Below, one piece after another: positions 53,052 through 61,848 of a stretch of DNA of 64,000 bases. Numbering within the stretch: the first letter of the stretch is position 1; every line of letters starts with the position of its first letter. The translations under genes and the position numbers were made by a program. The stretch is from the NCBI GenBank assembly GCA_049682815.1, contig JBAUII010000124.1:1-64000 (forward strand), written 5' to 3'. This DNA is from DASWID01 sp049682815 (GTDB lineage Bacteria; Desulfobacterota_D; UBA1144; Nemesobacterales; CSP1-2). Under the pieces are notes generated by a model. The model saw nothing but the letters and a program-made list of their open reading frames with translations, was not told the origin of the DNA and did not search any database.

Positions 53052-54074
53052 ATGAAGTTTCTGCCTAACAAATTAGTCGTAATATTGTTGACGTTAGTTT
53101 TATTGTTAATAGCTTCTGTTTGCTATGTCTATTTTGACTATTTTGTTCAATCGAATACAAAGAAAGTAATCCTTGAAATATCGCGAGGGATGGGACTGCG
53201 TGAAATAGCAACTAAGCTTGAAGAATATGGAGTTGTGAGAAGCGATAAGATCTTCATCCTCTTTGTCATGTTCAAAGGGAAACAGAATAGGTTGCAAGCC
53301 GGGGAGTACGAATTTAGTCCAGAAGAATCTTTGTCGGATGTAATTGAAAAGATAGTGCGTGGCGATGTAATAGTAAGGAAAATAACCATACCGGAAGGAC
53401 TTAATATTTATGAGATAGCAGATCTCCTTGAGACAATGGGAGTCGTTTCCAGGAAAGAATTCATTGAGAAGGCCAGAAGAGCCGATCTTGCGACGGAAAT
53501 TATTGGAAAACAATTAACTAGCTTTGAAGGCTATCTATTCCCTGAAACCTATTATTACAAGAAGGGTGTCACTGCTGAAGAGCTTATTAATACGATGGCA
53601 TCAAGATTTAAGAGTGTTTGGAATTCGCTCAAGATCCACAGGGATGAAATCAATCTTAGTGATGAAGAGATCGTAACATTGGCATCAATCATCGAAAAAG
53701 AAACTGGGGAGCCATCAGAAAGAAATATGATATCGGAGGTATTTCATAATCGACTCAAGCTGGGCATGCGTTTAGAAAGCGATCCGACGGTGATATACGC
53801 ATTGGGTGACAATTTCGATGGAGATCTAACGAGGGAAAAATTGAAAATGACATCAAACTATAATACTTATCGAATCTCCGGTCTTCCCCCCGGGCCAATA
53901 GCAAACCCGGGTAAAGCATCCCTCGAAGCAGCTTTAAATCCGACCGATTTCAATTATCTGTACTTTGTATCCGACGGTGAAGGAAGGCACGAATTTTCGA
54001 CAAATTACAGGGATCATCTTAAGGCGGTAAACAAATATCAAAAGCGATCGGGAACTATCGGGAAAACGCCTTAG
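53052..54074 (+). CDS. mltG: Endolytic murein transglycosylase
   Basis: 340 residues (YceG/MltG). One N-terminal membrane segment (LVVILLTLVLLLIASVCYVY), a LysM-like/YceG N-domain (ISRGMGLREIATKLEEYGVV), and the catalytic region VTLASIIEKETGEPSERNMI with the catalytic Glu, then FHNRLKLGMRLESDPTVIYA and YNTYRISGLPPGPIANPG. It cleaves nascent glycan strands and sets their length. Its last 20 bp overlap the convergent MoxR-VWA gene. Confidence 0.97.
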   Translation: MKFLPNKLVVILLTLVLLLIASVCYVYFDYFVQSNTKKVILEISRGMGLREIATKLEEYGVVRSDKIFILFVMFKGKQNRLQAGEYEFSPEESLSDVIEKIVRGDVIVRKITIPEGLNIYEIADLLETMGVVSRKEFIEKARRADLATEIIGKQLTSFEGYLFPETYYYKKGVTAEELINTMASRFKSVWNSLKIHRDEINLSDEEIVTLASIIEKETGEPSERNMISEVFHNRLKLGMRLESDPTVIYALGDNFDGDLTREKLKMTSNYNTYRISGLPPGPIANPGKASLEAALNPTDFNYLYFVSDGEGRHEFSTNYRDHLKAVNKYQKRSGTIGKTP

Positions 54075-56163
54075 TAAAAGGATCTATATGCTGTTTTTCG
54101 ATCTTAGGCGCAAAGTATTTCTTTTCTTTTCTTTCTATTTTTATGATACCGTCTCTTTCACGTGAAGCGATAAACTGAGTTCCACTTGTTTCAGTAGAGA
54201 TCCGCTCAAGTATCTTTGGATAATTCTTAGAACCTATAAATATAGAGTGAATGCAGACTCCAAGCTTTTTTGCCCTCGTTCTTTCATTGGGAACCTCGCA
54301 ATCACCTGAAGTGGGAATACCATCTGTTATAAAAAGAATATGCTTATTTCTGAGTCCTCTACCTTTGAATTCGGACAGTGCCCCCTTTAATGCATCCTCA
54401 TAATTTGTATTGCCTGAGCACTCATTCTTCGAGGCTAGTTCCATCATCCAGTTGTAATCTCTTGTAAAGAATTTCGAGTTTCGCTTGTACATGTAGGAAC
54501 GGTGATTGAATTCGATATAACCAACCTTCATCTTCTTGATCCTTGCAAGCTCAATTACTCCTTGGACTACTGAGGAAGACCACTCACTATAAACACCCAT
54601 CATTGAGGTACTGACATCTCTCAGAATTGCAATCTCCCCGCCCATGATTTCCTTTTCTCGTTTATGAACCCTTGGAAGCGTCGGCGTTGTGTGTTCGGCC
54701 CAGAAAATTCCTTCAAATAGATCAACGTCTTCCATTTCTTCAAAGTAGTTCATTCTCTTCCATCTTCTGGGTAACCCACCTGGATGAGGAGCGTCTAATG
54801 CCATACTCCTCTGGATGTTCCCTTCAAGAACCTTCATGATTAACTTGACATTATCGGCACTCGAATAGATTTTTTTACCGCCAATCCAGTATTCTTCTTC
54901 ATCTCCTGGACGCGGAGATTTACTTGCGTAAACCTTTTCTGAGAATGGCAGCACACGGTCATCACTCGAGTCTTCGATTCCACTTTCGTGTCCACTACTT
55001 TCATCTGGAAGGTTTTGATCTGAAGGAGGAGCACCGCTGATGCTTTCCTTCTGGATATTATCTTTGAGTTCTTTTAGAGCTTGAAGAAATGTCTTTCGGG
55101 CTTCCGAAAGTTGGTCCTTTTGTTTATTTTGCTCCTGGTCAGGAGATTCTCTTGGCTGATCTCCCGGTAGATCCTGATCAAATTCAGATGTCTGCGGTTC
55201 TAATTTGCTTGTTGTATCCTTGGTTGTTTTTTTTTTTGAAACTACATCCTCAATGATTTCTTCGATTTTCTTAAATATTTCCTCAGGGAGACGAAATGCC
55301 GTCATATATTTGAGCGCCATGAGGTCTTCCAGACGACATGTTTCCCTGTTATTAATGAGGGCGTGGGATCTAATTATCTTAAGCGATTTTACGAAAAATG
55401 TCCTGTCAGAGATCAGTGAATTAGATTCATTTAGGCCATAATCTTCAATAAGTGTTGTAACAAAGTCTGCGAGTCCATCTTGTACTTCTGATGGAATGAC
55501 TACCGAATTAAGCCTTTGATAATATTCATCAAAGACTTCCTTAGACACCCTTGTCGGCACTTCATAATCTAATGGACGTTCGGTATATAGCTTTATAACT
55601 TCTTTCGCTTCACTCCACTTCTTACCGTAAGAAAGCCCTTGAGCGTTTATCTGGAGGACGAAACGATCGAGATTAGCCGGGTCAAGCGGCTCGTTATAAT
55701 ATTCATCAGCGGTTGGGTTGCTTGTAGCAATAGCCGTAAGAAGAGGAATGGTCTCTTCAAGGAATTTTCTCTCATTCAGGATTCTCAGTAAAACATTTAA
55801 CGATTCACCAGGTGCACGAGATATATCATCAAGAAGACAAATTTCCGAGGTTAGAATACCACCCCTTACAATTCTTTGCTTAATCAATTCACCGGTATCT
55901 AGTGTCTCTTTTGAAATAACCAAATCACCTACGAGTTCCGAAAGCCTCGTATCCCTGTGCAGCTGGTAAAAGAAAAACTTCAAATGAGCCGCCTTCGATA
56001 TGATTTCGGCAAGCATTGTCTTGGCAGTGCCTGGGGGACCCTCGATGTATATATGCTCTCTTGATAGGACACCTAATAGCAAGGACATTTTGACATCTTC
56101 ATGTCCTATAACGAGTTTGTCCATCTCTTCTTTGAGTAACTTGAATGGGTTAATTTCTTTCAT
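54055..56163 (-). CDS. Fused MoxR-type AAA ATPase and von Willebrand A domain protein
   Basis: 702 residues. N-terminal MoxR/RavA AAA+ domain: Walker A EGPPGTAKTM (about 41-50), Walker B CLLDDISR (about 109-116), sensor AIATSNPTADEYYNEPLD. A charged, Gln/Ser-rich linker (about 330-420). The C-terminal VWA domain has a MIDAS motif DVSTSM near 514, SGNTNYEDAL and FITDGIPTSGD. MoxR ATPases and VWA proteins usually are separate adjacent genes (for example RavA-ViaA); here they are one chain. Likely a chaperone or metal-insertion machine, substrate unknown. It is convergent with mltG. Confidence 0.9.
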   Translation of the reverse strand: MKEINPFKLLKEEMDKLVIGHEDVKMSLLLGVLSREHIYIEGPPGTAKTMLAEIISKAAHLKFFFYQLHRDTRLSELVGDLVISKETLDTGELIKQRIVRGGILTSEICLLDDISRAPGESLNVLLRILNERKFLEETIPLLTAIATSNPTADEYYNEPLDPANLDRFVLQINAQGLSYGKKWSEAKEVIKLYTERPLDYEVPTRVSKEVFDEYYQRLNSVVIPSEVQDGLADFVTTLIEDYGLNESNSLISDRTFFVKSLKIIRSHALINNRETCRLEDLMALKYMTAFRLPEEIFKKIEEIIEDVVSKKKTTKDTTSKLEPQTSEFDQDLPGDQPRESPDQEQNKQKDQLSEARKTFLQALKELKDNIQKESISGAPPSDQNLPDESSGHESGIEDSSDDRVLPFSEKVYASKSPRPGDEEEYWIGGKKIYSSADNVKLIMKVLEGNIQRSMALDAPHPGGLPRRWKRMNYFEEMEDVDLFEGIFWAEHTTPTLPRVHKREKEIMGGEIAILRDVSTSMMGVYSEWSSSVVQGVIELARIKKMKVGYIEFNHRSYMYKRNSKFFTRDYNWMMELASKNECSGNTNYEDALKGALSEFKGRGLRNKHILFITDGIPTSGDCEVPNERTRAKKLGVCIHSIFIGSKNYPKILERISTETSGTQFIASRERDGIIKIERKEKKYFAPKIEKQHIDPFTKAFSR

Positions 56164-56909
56164 TATATGATTTACCTTCTGAAAACAATTATTCTTTAAA
56201 TATTACATAAGCATACGGAGATTTTCAATATACTTTAGATTATAGATGCTTGATATGCAAAACTTGTGCGCAGAATGAAACCAAGAACCTGAATCTTTAT
56301 TGAGCTACGAAACGACAAATAATAATTAACGTCTCCGTGAAGGATGATATAAATCTATGTAGAATCAGTAATTACAATTGCTCAAAAAATCCATCGTTGC
56401 AATCCGGCCTCTTGTGAGTCCTGAGACATAATATGGTAAGGGCAAATGCAGAACCACACTATGCTATTCCTTTTAAGATTTTAACCTACCCGTTGCCATT
56501 CAATGGTTTCTGAAATATCTTAGGAAAATTGCGATGCCACGCTATTTGTTACGGCAATTAATTGATTCATTTATTGCTCTCGGAGTATTTAAGTTTTTAA
56601 GATTATAGACATGCCTAAATAACAGGCAGATCTGCCTATGCCTTAAGCAATGTTCCTAATCTTTTTTCATCTTATCCTTTGAAATTAATGCCTCAAATGT
56701 TGGCATGTATTTTGCAATTTCTTGAAGTCTAACGCGGCCCAAACTAAGAGGTATGAGATGAAGCATTGCATAAAAAGTGTTGATTCCCAGAGTATTGCTC
56801 TATCAGTGTTAGCCCAATCATCTCAATTTATTGTTTACCGTTTGGTACCAAATATTTCAGGAACTGTCCAGATTGCACTAAATATTGCTTAAGTAATGGA
56901 GGATCATAC
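56164..56909. other. Long intergenic region upstream of amt
   Basis: 746 bp between divergent genes with no coding frame recognised. It contains the sigma-54 promoter described separately and the Shine-Dalgarno GGAGG just before 56910. The distance leaves room for an NtrC-type enhancer upstream; I did not find a clear palindromic NtrC site. Confidence 0.6.
56701..56715 (+). promoter_or_regulatory. Sigma-54 (RpoN) -24/-12 promoter for amt
   Basis: TGGCAT-GTATT-TTGC (56701-56715) fits the consensus TGGCAC-N5-TTGC with exact spacing and one mismatch. Transcription would start near 56727, giving a leader of about 180 nt. Ammonium transporter genes are classic sigma-54/NtrC targets under nitrogen limitation. 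Confidence 0.8.
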
Positions 56910-58283
56910 ATGGAAAGGTTAAATAATAAGAGGATAACGACTGGACGATTGGTCATGGCATTGGTTATTTTGGTGGCATTCATATTACCTATGACCTTGT
57001 CCTTTGCGCAGGAGCCTTTGGAAGTCAAGCCTGACGACGTCTCAGAAGTCGCCGCTGCTGGGCTTGATACCGGGGATACGGCCTGGATGTTTACATCCTC
57101 AGTCCTAGTCTTGATGATGACGATACCGGGTCTTTTTCTATTCTATGGCGGGCTTGTTAGATCGAAAAATGCGCTGGGCACCATCATGCATAGCTTCATC
57201 ATAGTTGCTTTAATAAGCGTTCAATGGGTACTATGGGGATACAGTCTCGCTTTCGGACCGGACCTGGGTTCAATTGTCGGTAATCTTAACTGGTTTGGTT
57301 TAAATGGGGTTGGACCCGATCCTAATCCTGACTATGCTTCAACTATCCCCCAATACGCTTTCATGTTTTTTCAAATGACATTTGCGATTATCACGCCTGC
57401 TCTAATAACGGGAGCATTTGCAGAAAGGGTTAAGTTTAGTACCTTCATAGTTTTCATTCTTCTGTGGGCAACTTTTATATATGATCCTCTGGCCCACTGG
57501 GTTTGGGGTGGAGGCTGGATAGGATCTATGGGGGCATTGGACTTTGCGGGAGGTACTGTGGTGCATATAAGTTCTGGGGCAGCAGCATTGGTAGCAGCAT
57601 TAATGTTTGGTAAAAGAATTGGATATGGATACGAACCCCTTACGCCCCATAATTTGCCATTTAGCATTATCGGTGCCTCACTCCTTTGGGTTGGGTGGTT
57701 CGGATTCAATGCCGGTAGCGCGCTTGCTTCAGATGGCCTAGCAGCCCTTGCTTTTGTTACGACTAATACCGCGACGGCTGCTGCGGCTCTGACTTGGATG
57801 TTTTGTGAATGGATAATCAGGAGTAGACCAACGGTTTTGGGCGCAGCAACCGGGGCCGTAGCCGGACTAGTTTCAATCACTCCTGCAGCAGGTTTTGTGA
57901 GTCCCGTATCCGCTATCATCGTTGGAATTGGGGGCGGCGTGTTCTGTTATCTTGCAGTTAATCTCAAGACTAAGCTTGGTTATGACGATGCACTTGATGT
58001 TGTGGGTGTTCATGGGGTAGGGGGCACCTGGGGTGCATTGGCCACTGGCCTGTTTGCCTCTTTGACGGTCAATCCTGGTGGAAGCAACGGTCTATTTTTC
58101 GGAAATCCGAAACAGTTCTTGATTCAGCTTATTGCTGTGGTTGCAACATGGGTTTTCGTCTTTATTGGCACTCTAGTTATACTCTCTATTCTCAGGGCCG
58201 CTATGGGACTGAGGGTGACCGAAGAAGAGGAGCTATTGGGTTTGGATTTGAGTCAGCATAATGAAACTAGCTATTCTATTTGA
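56910..58283 (+). CDS. amtB: Ammonium transporter (Amt family)
   Basis: 457 residues. A cleavable signal (LVMALVILVAFILPMTLSFAQ) is followed by 11 membrane segments. Pore and gate motifs: WMFTSSVLVLMMTIPGLFLF, DFAGGTVVHISSG (first pore His), LGVG-like region VVGVHGVGGTWGALATGLF (second pore His). The conserved N-terminal DTAW and GLVRSKN are present. It brings ammonium into the cell. No glnK (PII) gene is adjacent, which is unusual for amtB. A sigma-54 promoter lies 195 bp upstream. Confidence 0.97.
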   Translation: MERLNNKRITTGRLVMALVILVAFILPMTLSFAQEPLEVKPDDVSEVAAAGLDTGDTAWMFTSSVLVLMMTIPGLFLFYGGLVRSKNALGTIMHSFIIVALISVQWVLWGYSLAFGPDLGSIVGNLNWFGLNGVGPDPNPDYASTIPQYAFMFFQMTFAIITPALITGAFAERVKFSTFIVFILLWATFIYDPLAHWVWGGGWIGSMGALDFAGGTVVHISSGAAALVAALMFGKRIGYGYEPLTPHNLPFSIIGASLLWVGWFGFNAGSALASDGLAALAFVTTNTATAAAALTWMFCEWIIRSRPTVLGAATGAVAGLVSITPAAGFVSPVSAIIVGIGGGVFCYLAVNLKTKLGYDDALDVVGVHGVGGTWGALATGLFASLTVNPGGSNGLFFGNPKQFLIQLIAVVATWVFVFIGTLVILSILRAAMGLRVTEEEELLGLDLSQHNETSYSI

Positions 58284-58303
58284 CCGCAAGGATTGTAATC
58301 ATG

Positions 58304-58337
58304 ACACTGCCAGAGCATGGTGCAGATCTGGCAGTGT
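58304..58337 (+). terminator. Stem-loop downstream of amt
   Basis: ACACTGCCAGA (58304-58314) pairs perfectly with TCTGGCAGTGT (58327-58337), 11-bp stem and 12-nt loop, 20 bp after the amt stop. The following bases (TATTCTGT) are only weakly T-rich, so it is a partial match to an intrinsic terminator and might mainly protect the mRNA end. Confidence 0.55.
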
Positions 58338-58536
58338 TATTCTGTACAATATGGTAAAAATCCTTTTCCAAATCTTCTGACCCCCTTATTAACTTTTTCG
58401 TATTTCAAATTCATAATACTGAAAGTAGGTTTAATCTTGACATCGATCGGGATTAGCGATAATTTTCTATAAAATATGGCTGGCTGGTAATTTGCTAGGG
58501 CCGGTGGTATGAGAATGAGTTTAGATAATCATAGAT

Positions 58537-59706
58537 ATGATTGTAAGATGCAATTATTGTAGTAACATATACAATATTGAGGAGTCAAAGGTAGCCACCT
58601 CAGGCATCTGGTTTGGTTGCTCGAATTGTGGTGAAGTTTTTTACCTTGAACGAGAGTTGAATCGAGGGAAATCAGAGGCTCGTTATGAGGAAGAAACGAT
58701 AGACTTTTCCGATATGCCGGATATGGACCCAAAAGAAACCAAAGTCGGGGATGACAAAGAAAGCGTCGATTTAAAAAGGGATGCCGACAAGGAAAAACAA
58801 ATCGATGCTAATTACAAGCGTGATCTCCAAAAAACCTTTAATTGGCGGGAGTTGCGACTGGATAGTGAAACAGAGGATCGCCAATATACCTATCCAAAAT
58901 TATTCGATGATCCCGAAGAGGCGTCGTTCGAAGCTAACTCTGACAAGCTAGAGACTGGAATAGCCGATGAACGGATTTCTCCTGTTAGAAAATCCTATTC
59001 TGAAAGGCTTGATGTAGACAGAGAGAAGGTCTTAAAAACAAATATTGAGACTCCCGGATCATCCTACTATGAACCCGAACGGGGAGCTTATATGGGAAGA
59101 AAATCTGGGGGCAGTATTTTAAAAAGTGCTTTCAACTATTTCATCATACTCTTATTTACCCTAATAATCATTGTCGCAGTTTTTACGATATTGATGAGTC
59201 TTGAGTTGATATCGAGTGAGAGGATTTCTGGCTATGGCAATTATTTGCGATCAAAGCTTGCGTTTACACTTCCAAAGATCTCTTCCGATGACGTTGTGGT
59301 CACGGGTAGCGTTGGCAGGTGGGTAAGTACGAGGAATGGTCTTGTGTACCTCGTGTCTGGTCAGATTACAAATAATTCGAGTAAAGTAGTCAATTTTGTT
59401 AAACTCAAGAGCGAGTTTAAGAGTGCTGGAGAGAATATTTATGAGCAAACGGTCTATGCGGGGAATTCACTGTCAGAAAATGAACTCAAGACCCTTCCGA
59501 TCGAGGATACAATATTGAAACTAAAGAGAAAGAGCGGTGATATAGATTTTAACGACCCAAGACGACTCGCCGGGCTTAACTATGGAATTAAGCCCGGAGA
59601 ATCGATCCCTTTTTACATTGTTTTTCCATCAAAAAGGAGAATCTTGGGATTAAAATATGATATAGACGTGTCGGAATTCGAGACGGCGTCGCATGATCAA
59701 GAATGA
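58537..59706 (+). CDS. Zinc-ribbon (MJ0042) membrane protein, DUF3426-like
   Basis: 389 residues. An N-terminal zinc ribbon with two CxxC pairs (VRCNYCSNIYNIEESKV and FGCSNCGEVF) marks the MJ0042 family. A long acidic, low-complexity region (about 40-190) precedes one membrane segment near residue 205-225 (YFIILLFTLIIIVAVFTILM). The extracytoplasmic domain (about 260-385) has GQITNNSSKVVNFVKLKSEF, a beta-sandwich pattern like DUF3426. Function unknown; such proteins are common in proteobacteria-like genomes near housekeeping genes. Confidence 0.82.
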   Translation: MIVRCNYCSNIYNIEESKVATSGIWFGCSNCGEVFYLERELNRGKSEARYEEETIDFSDMPDMDPKETKVGDDKESVDLKRDADKEKQIDANYKRDLQKTFNWRELRLDSETEDRQYTYPKLFDDPEEASFEANSDKLETGIADERISPVRKSYSERLDVDREKVLKTNIETPGSSYYEPERGAYMGRKSGGSILKSAFNYFIILLFTLIIIVAVFTILMSLELISSERISGYGNYLRSKLAFTLPKISSDDVVVTGSVGRWVSTRNGLVYLVSGQITNNSSKVVNFVKLKSEFKSAGENIYEQTVYAGNSLSENELKTLPIEDTILKLKRKSGDIDFNDPRRLAGLNYGIKPGESIPFYIVFPSKRRILGLKYDIDVSEFETASHDQE

Positions 59707-59919
59707 TACCTCGATGTTTAAATCGCTATGTTATGGTCGCTATTGATGTTTTTCGATATTTCCAGTATAATAAATAGCTCATATTAGGATTTCTCGAATT
59801 AATAAAAGACGGCTATCCTTCCGGGATTTTTATAATAGAAAAAGTAAAAATCTGTATGTGAAGGATTTATTGTTTTTAAGTGAAAATCTACAGACTGATT
59901 TAATTTTTTTTTAGGATAG

Positions 59920-60294
59920 ATGAAATCGACACGGCTAAAGATAAGTGTAAGTCAGGATGGTTTGCTTCCCCAGGAAACTGCCGATGTTGCTATACTGCAG
60001 TTCCCCGTGTTGCCCAAAAAGCTACTAAAGGCGCTCGGATTTGAACGAGTAGATTCTACAACTTTTGTTGGTGTGCTTCCGGTGTTCGTCAATCTTGGTG
60101 AAAAGGAGCAGGAAATCGAAATTGAGCTCGGAGTGACGCTACCTGAAATGAGGAAAAAGGTTATCGAAATTATTAAAACCCCTGCAAAGCAAGCACCGAT
60201 GGCGAAAGTTGTGAAGCTTCCGAAACAAACAAAGAGTCGATCCAAGAAATTAACGAATAACATTATAAAGTCGCGTAAGAAAAAGAAGGGATAA
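59920..60294 (+). CDS. Small conserved-looking protein of unknown function
   Basis: 124 residues. I do not recognise a family. The first 90 residues have alternating hydrophobic strands (VAILQFPVLPKKLLKALGFE; TTFVGVLPVFVNLG), and the last 35 are highly basic (KQTKSRSKKL...KSRKKKKG), suggesting nucleic-acid or membrane contact. It ends 6 bp before guaB, so it probably shares a transcript with it. Confidence 0.6.
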   Translation: MKSTRLKISVSQDGLLPQETADVAILQFPVLPKKLLKALGFERVDSTTFVGVLPVFVNLGEKEQEIEIELGVTLPEMRKKVIEIIKTPAKQAPMAKVVKLPKQTKSRSKKLTNNIIKSRKKKKG

Positions 60295-60300
60295 TAGAAC

Positions 60301-61767
60301 ATGTCGAGGGACAATATCGAGGAAACGCTAACCTTTGATGATGTTCTTTTGCTTCCTTCCTATTCAGAGGTTCTTCCCAGCGAAGTAGAAGTATCCACTA
60401 ATCTTACTGCTCGGATAAGTCTAAATATCCCAATTATAAGTGCGGCAATGGATACAGTGACTGAAGCAAAGACAGCAATAGCAATGGCTGAGGAAGGAGG
60501 TATCGGAATTATTCATAGGAATCTGGATATTACATCACAAGCCGCTGAAGTTGAAATGGTCAAAAAATATGAAAGTGGAATGATAGTTAATCCGTTGACA
60601 GTGCGGCCTAAGCACAGTGTTCAAGAGGCGCTGGATATAATGCTGAAACATAACATCACTGGACTGCCTGTCACGGACTCGGACGGTAAACTTTTAGGCA
60701 TCATAACTTACAGGGATCTCAGGTTTGAGAAGAATCTTCACTACACAGTCGATAAGTTAATGACTCCAAAGAAAAAACTAATTACTGTCAATGAAGGAAC
60801 GACATTGGAGGAGGCGACTGAACTACTTCATAAATATAAAATTGAAAAGTTGCCTGTCGTAAATGAGGAATTTAGACTTCGGGGTCTAATTACAATGAAA
60901 GATATTGAAAAGATAGAAAAGCACCCAAGAGCGTGCAAAGACGAAATGGGGAGGCTGAGGTGCGGTGCTGCAATCGGAATAAATACTGAAAGAGAAGCAA
61001 GAATCGAGGCGCTCTTGAGAGTCGGCTGTGACGTTTTAGTAATTGATACTGCGCATGCCCATACAAGAAGAGTAATTGATGCCATAGTTTCCAGTAAAAG
61101 AAATTTCCCTGGCATAGAAATTATTGCTGGAAATGTAGGAACTGCTGACGGTGCCGAGGCTCTGATAAAGGCGGGTGCAGATGCCGTTAAGGTTGGCGTA
61201 GGGCCAGGGTCGATCTGCACTACCAGGGTTATTGCTGGCATTGGCGTGCCCCAGATATCGGCAATAAGAAATGTGGCGGAGGTGACACGGAAAAATGGCA
61301 TTCCCTTGATAGCAGATGGAGGAATCAAATACTCTGGAGATATTCCTAAGGCAATTGGGGCTGGGGCAGATTCTGTGATGATTGGAAACCTGTTTGCCGG
61401 TACGGACGAAGCACCTGGTGAGGTGGTCCTCTTTCAGGGAAGGACATACAAGGTTTACCGTGGGATGGGTTCATTAGAAGCGATGAAAAAGGGAAGTCGT
61501 GATCGTTATGCACAGGATGAGATGATTGAAGCGAAGCTCGTCCCTGAGGGCATTGAAGGCAGAATTCCGTATAGAGGATCACTTGGTGGAGTGATCTTTC
61601 AACTTGTTGGTGGATTGAAAGCGGGAATGGGATATACAGGTTGCCGTACTATCCCCGGGCTCAAGGAAAATGCTAATTTTATAAGAGTGACACATGCAGG
61701 CCTTCGTGAAAGCCATGTTCACGATGTTATTATAACAAAGGAAGCTCCCAATTATAGGATTGAATAG
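60301..61767 (+). CDS. guaB: IMP dehydrogenase
   Basis: 488 residues converting IMP to XMP with NAD+, the committed step to GMP. Opening LTFDDVLLLPSYSEVLP; two CBS domains (about 95-205: VQEALDIMLKHNITGLPVTD and EEATELLHKYKIEKLPVV); catalytic loop VGVGPGSICTTRVIAG with the active-site Cys; flap YRGMGSLEAM. Complete. It is followed 81 bp later by guaA. Confidence 0.98.
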   Translation: MSRDNIEETLTFDDVLLLPSYSEVLPSEVEVSTNLTARISLNIPIISAAMDTVTEAKTAIAMAEEGGIGIIHRNLDITSQAAEVEMVKKYESGMIVNPLTVRPKHSVQEALDIMLKHNITGLPVTDSDGKLLGIITYRDLRFEKNLHYTVDKLMTPKKKLITVNEGTTLEEATELLHKYKIEKLPVVNEEFRLRGLITMKDIEKIEKHPRACKDEMGRLRCGAAIGINTEREARIEALLRVGCDVLVIDTAHAHTRRVIDAIVSSKRNFPGIEIIAGNVGTADGAEALIKAGADAVKVGVGPGSICTTRVIAGIGVPQISAIRNVAEVTRKNGIPLIADGGIKYSGDIPKAIGAGADSVMIGNLFAGTDEAPGEVVLFQGRTYKVYRGMGSLEAMKKGSRDRYAQDEMIEAKLVPEGIEGRIPYRGSLGGVIFQLVGGLKAGMGYTGCRTIPGLKENANFIRVTHAGLRESHVHDVIITKEAPNYRIE

Positions 61768-61848
61768 CTCTTAATTTATTTTGAGCACAAATTTCCCATT
61801 GCCAGACGTTAGATTTTGACCAAACCCATATTATCTTAATGTTCTTAT

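Noticed and set aside
57371..57919. 182-codon opposite-strand frame within amt
   Set aside because: Antisense shadow of a strongly conserved gene; composition reflects the amt codons.
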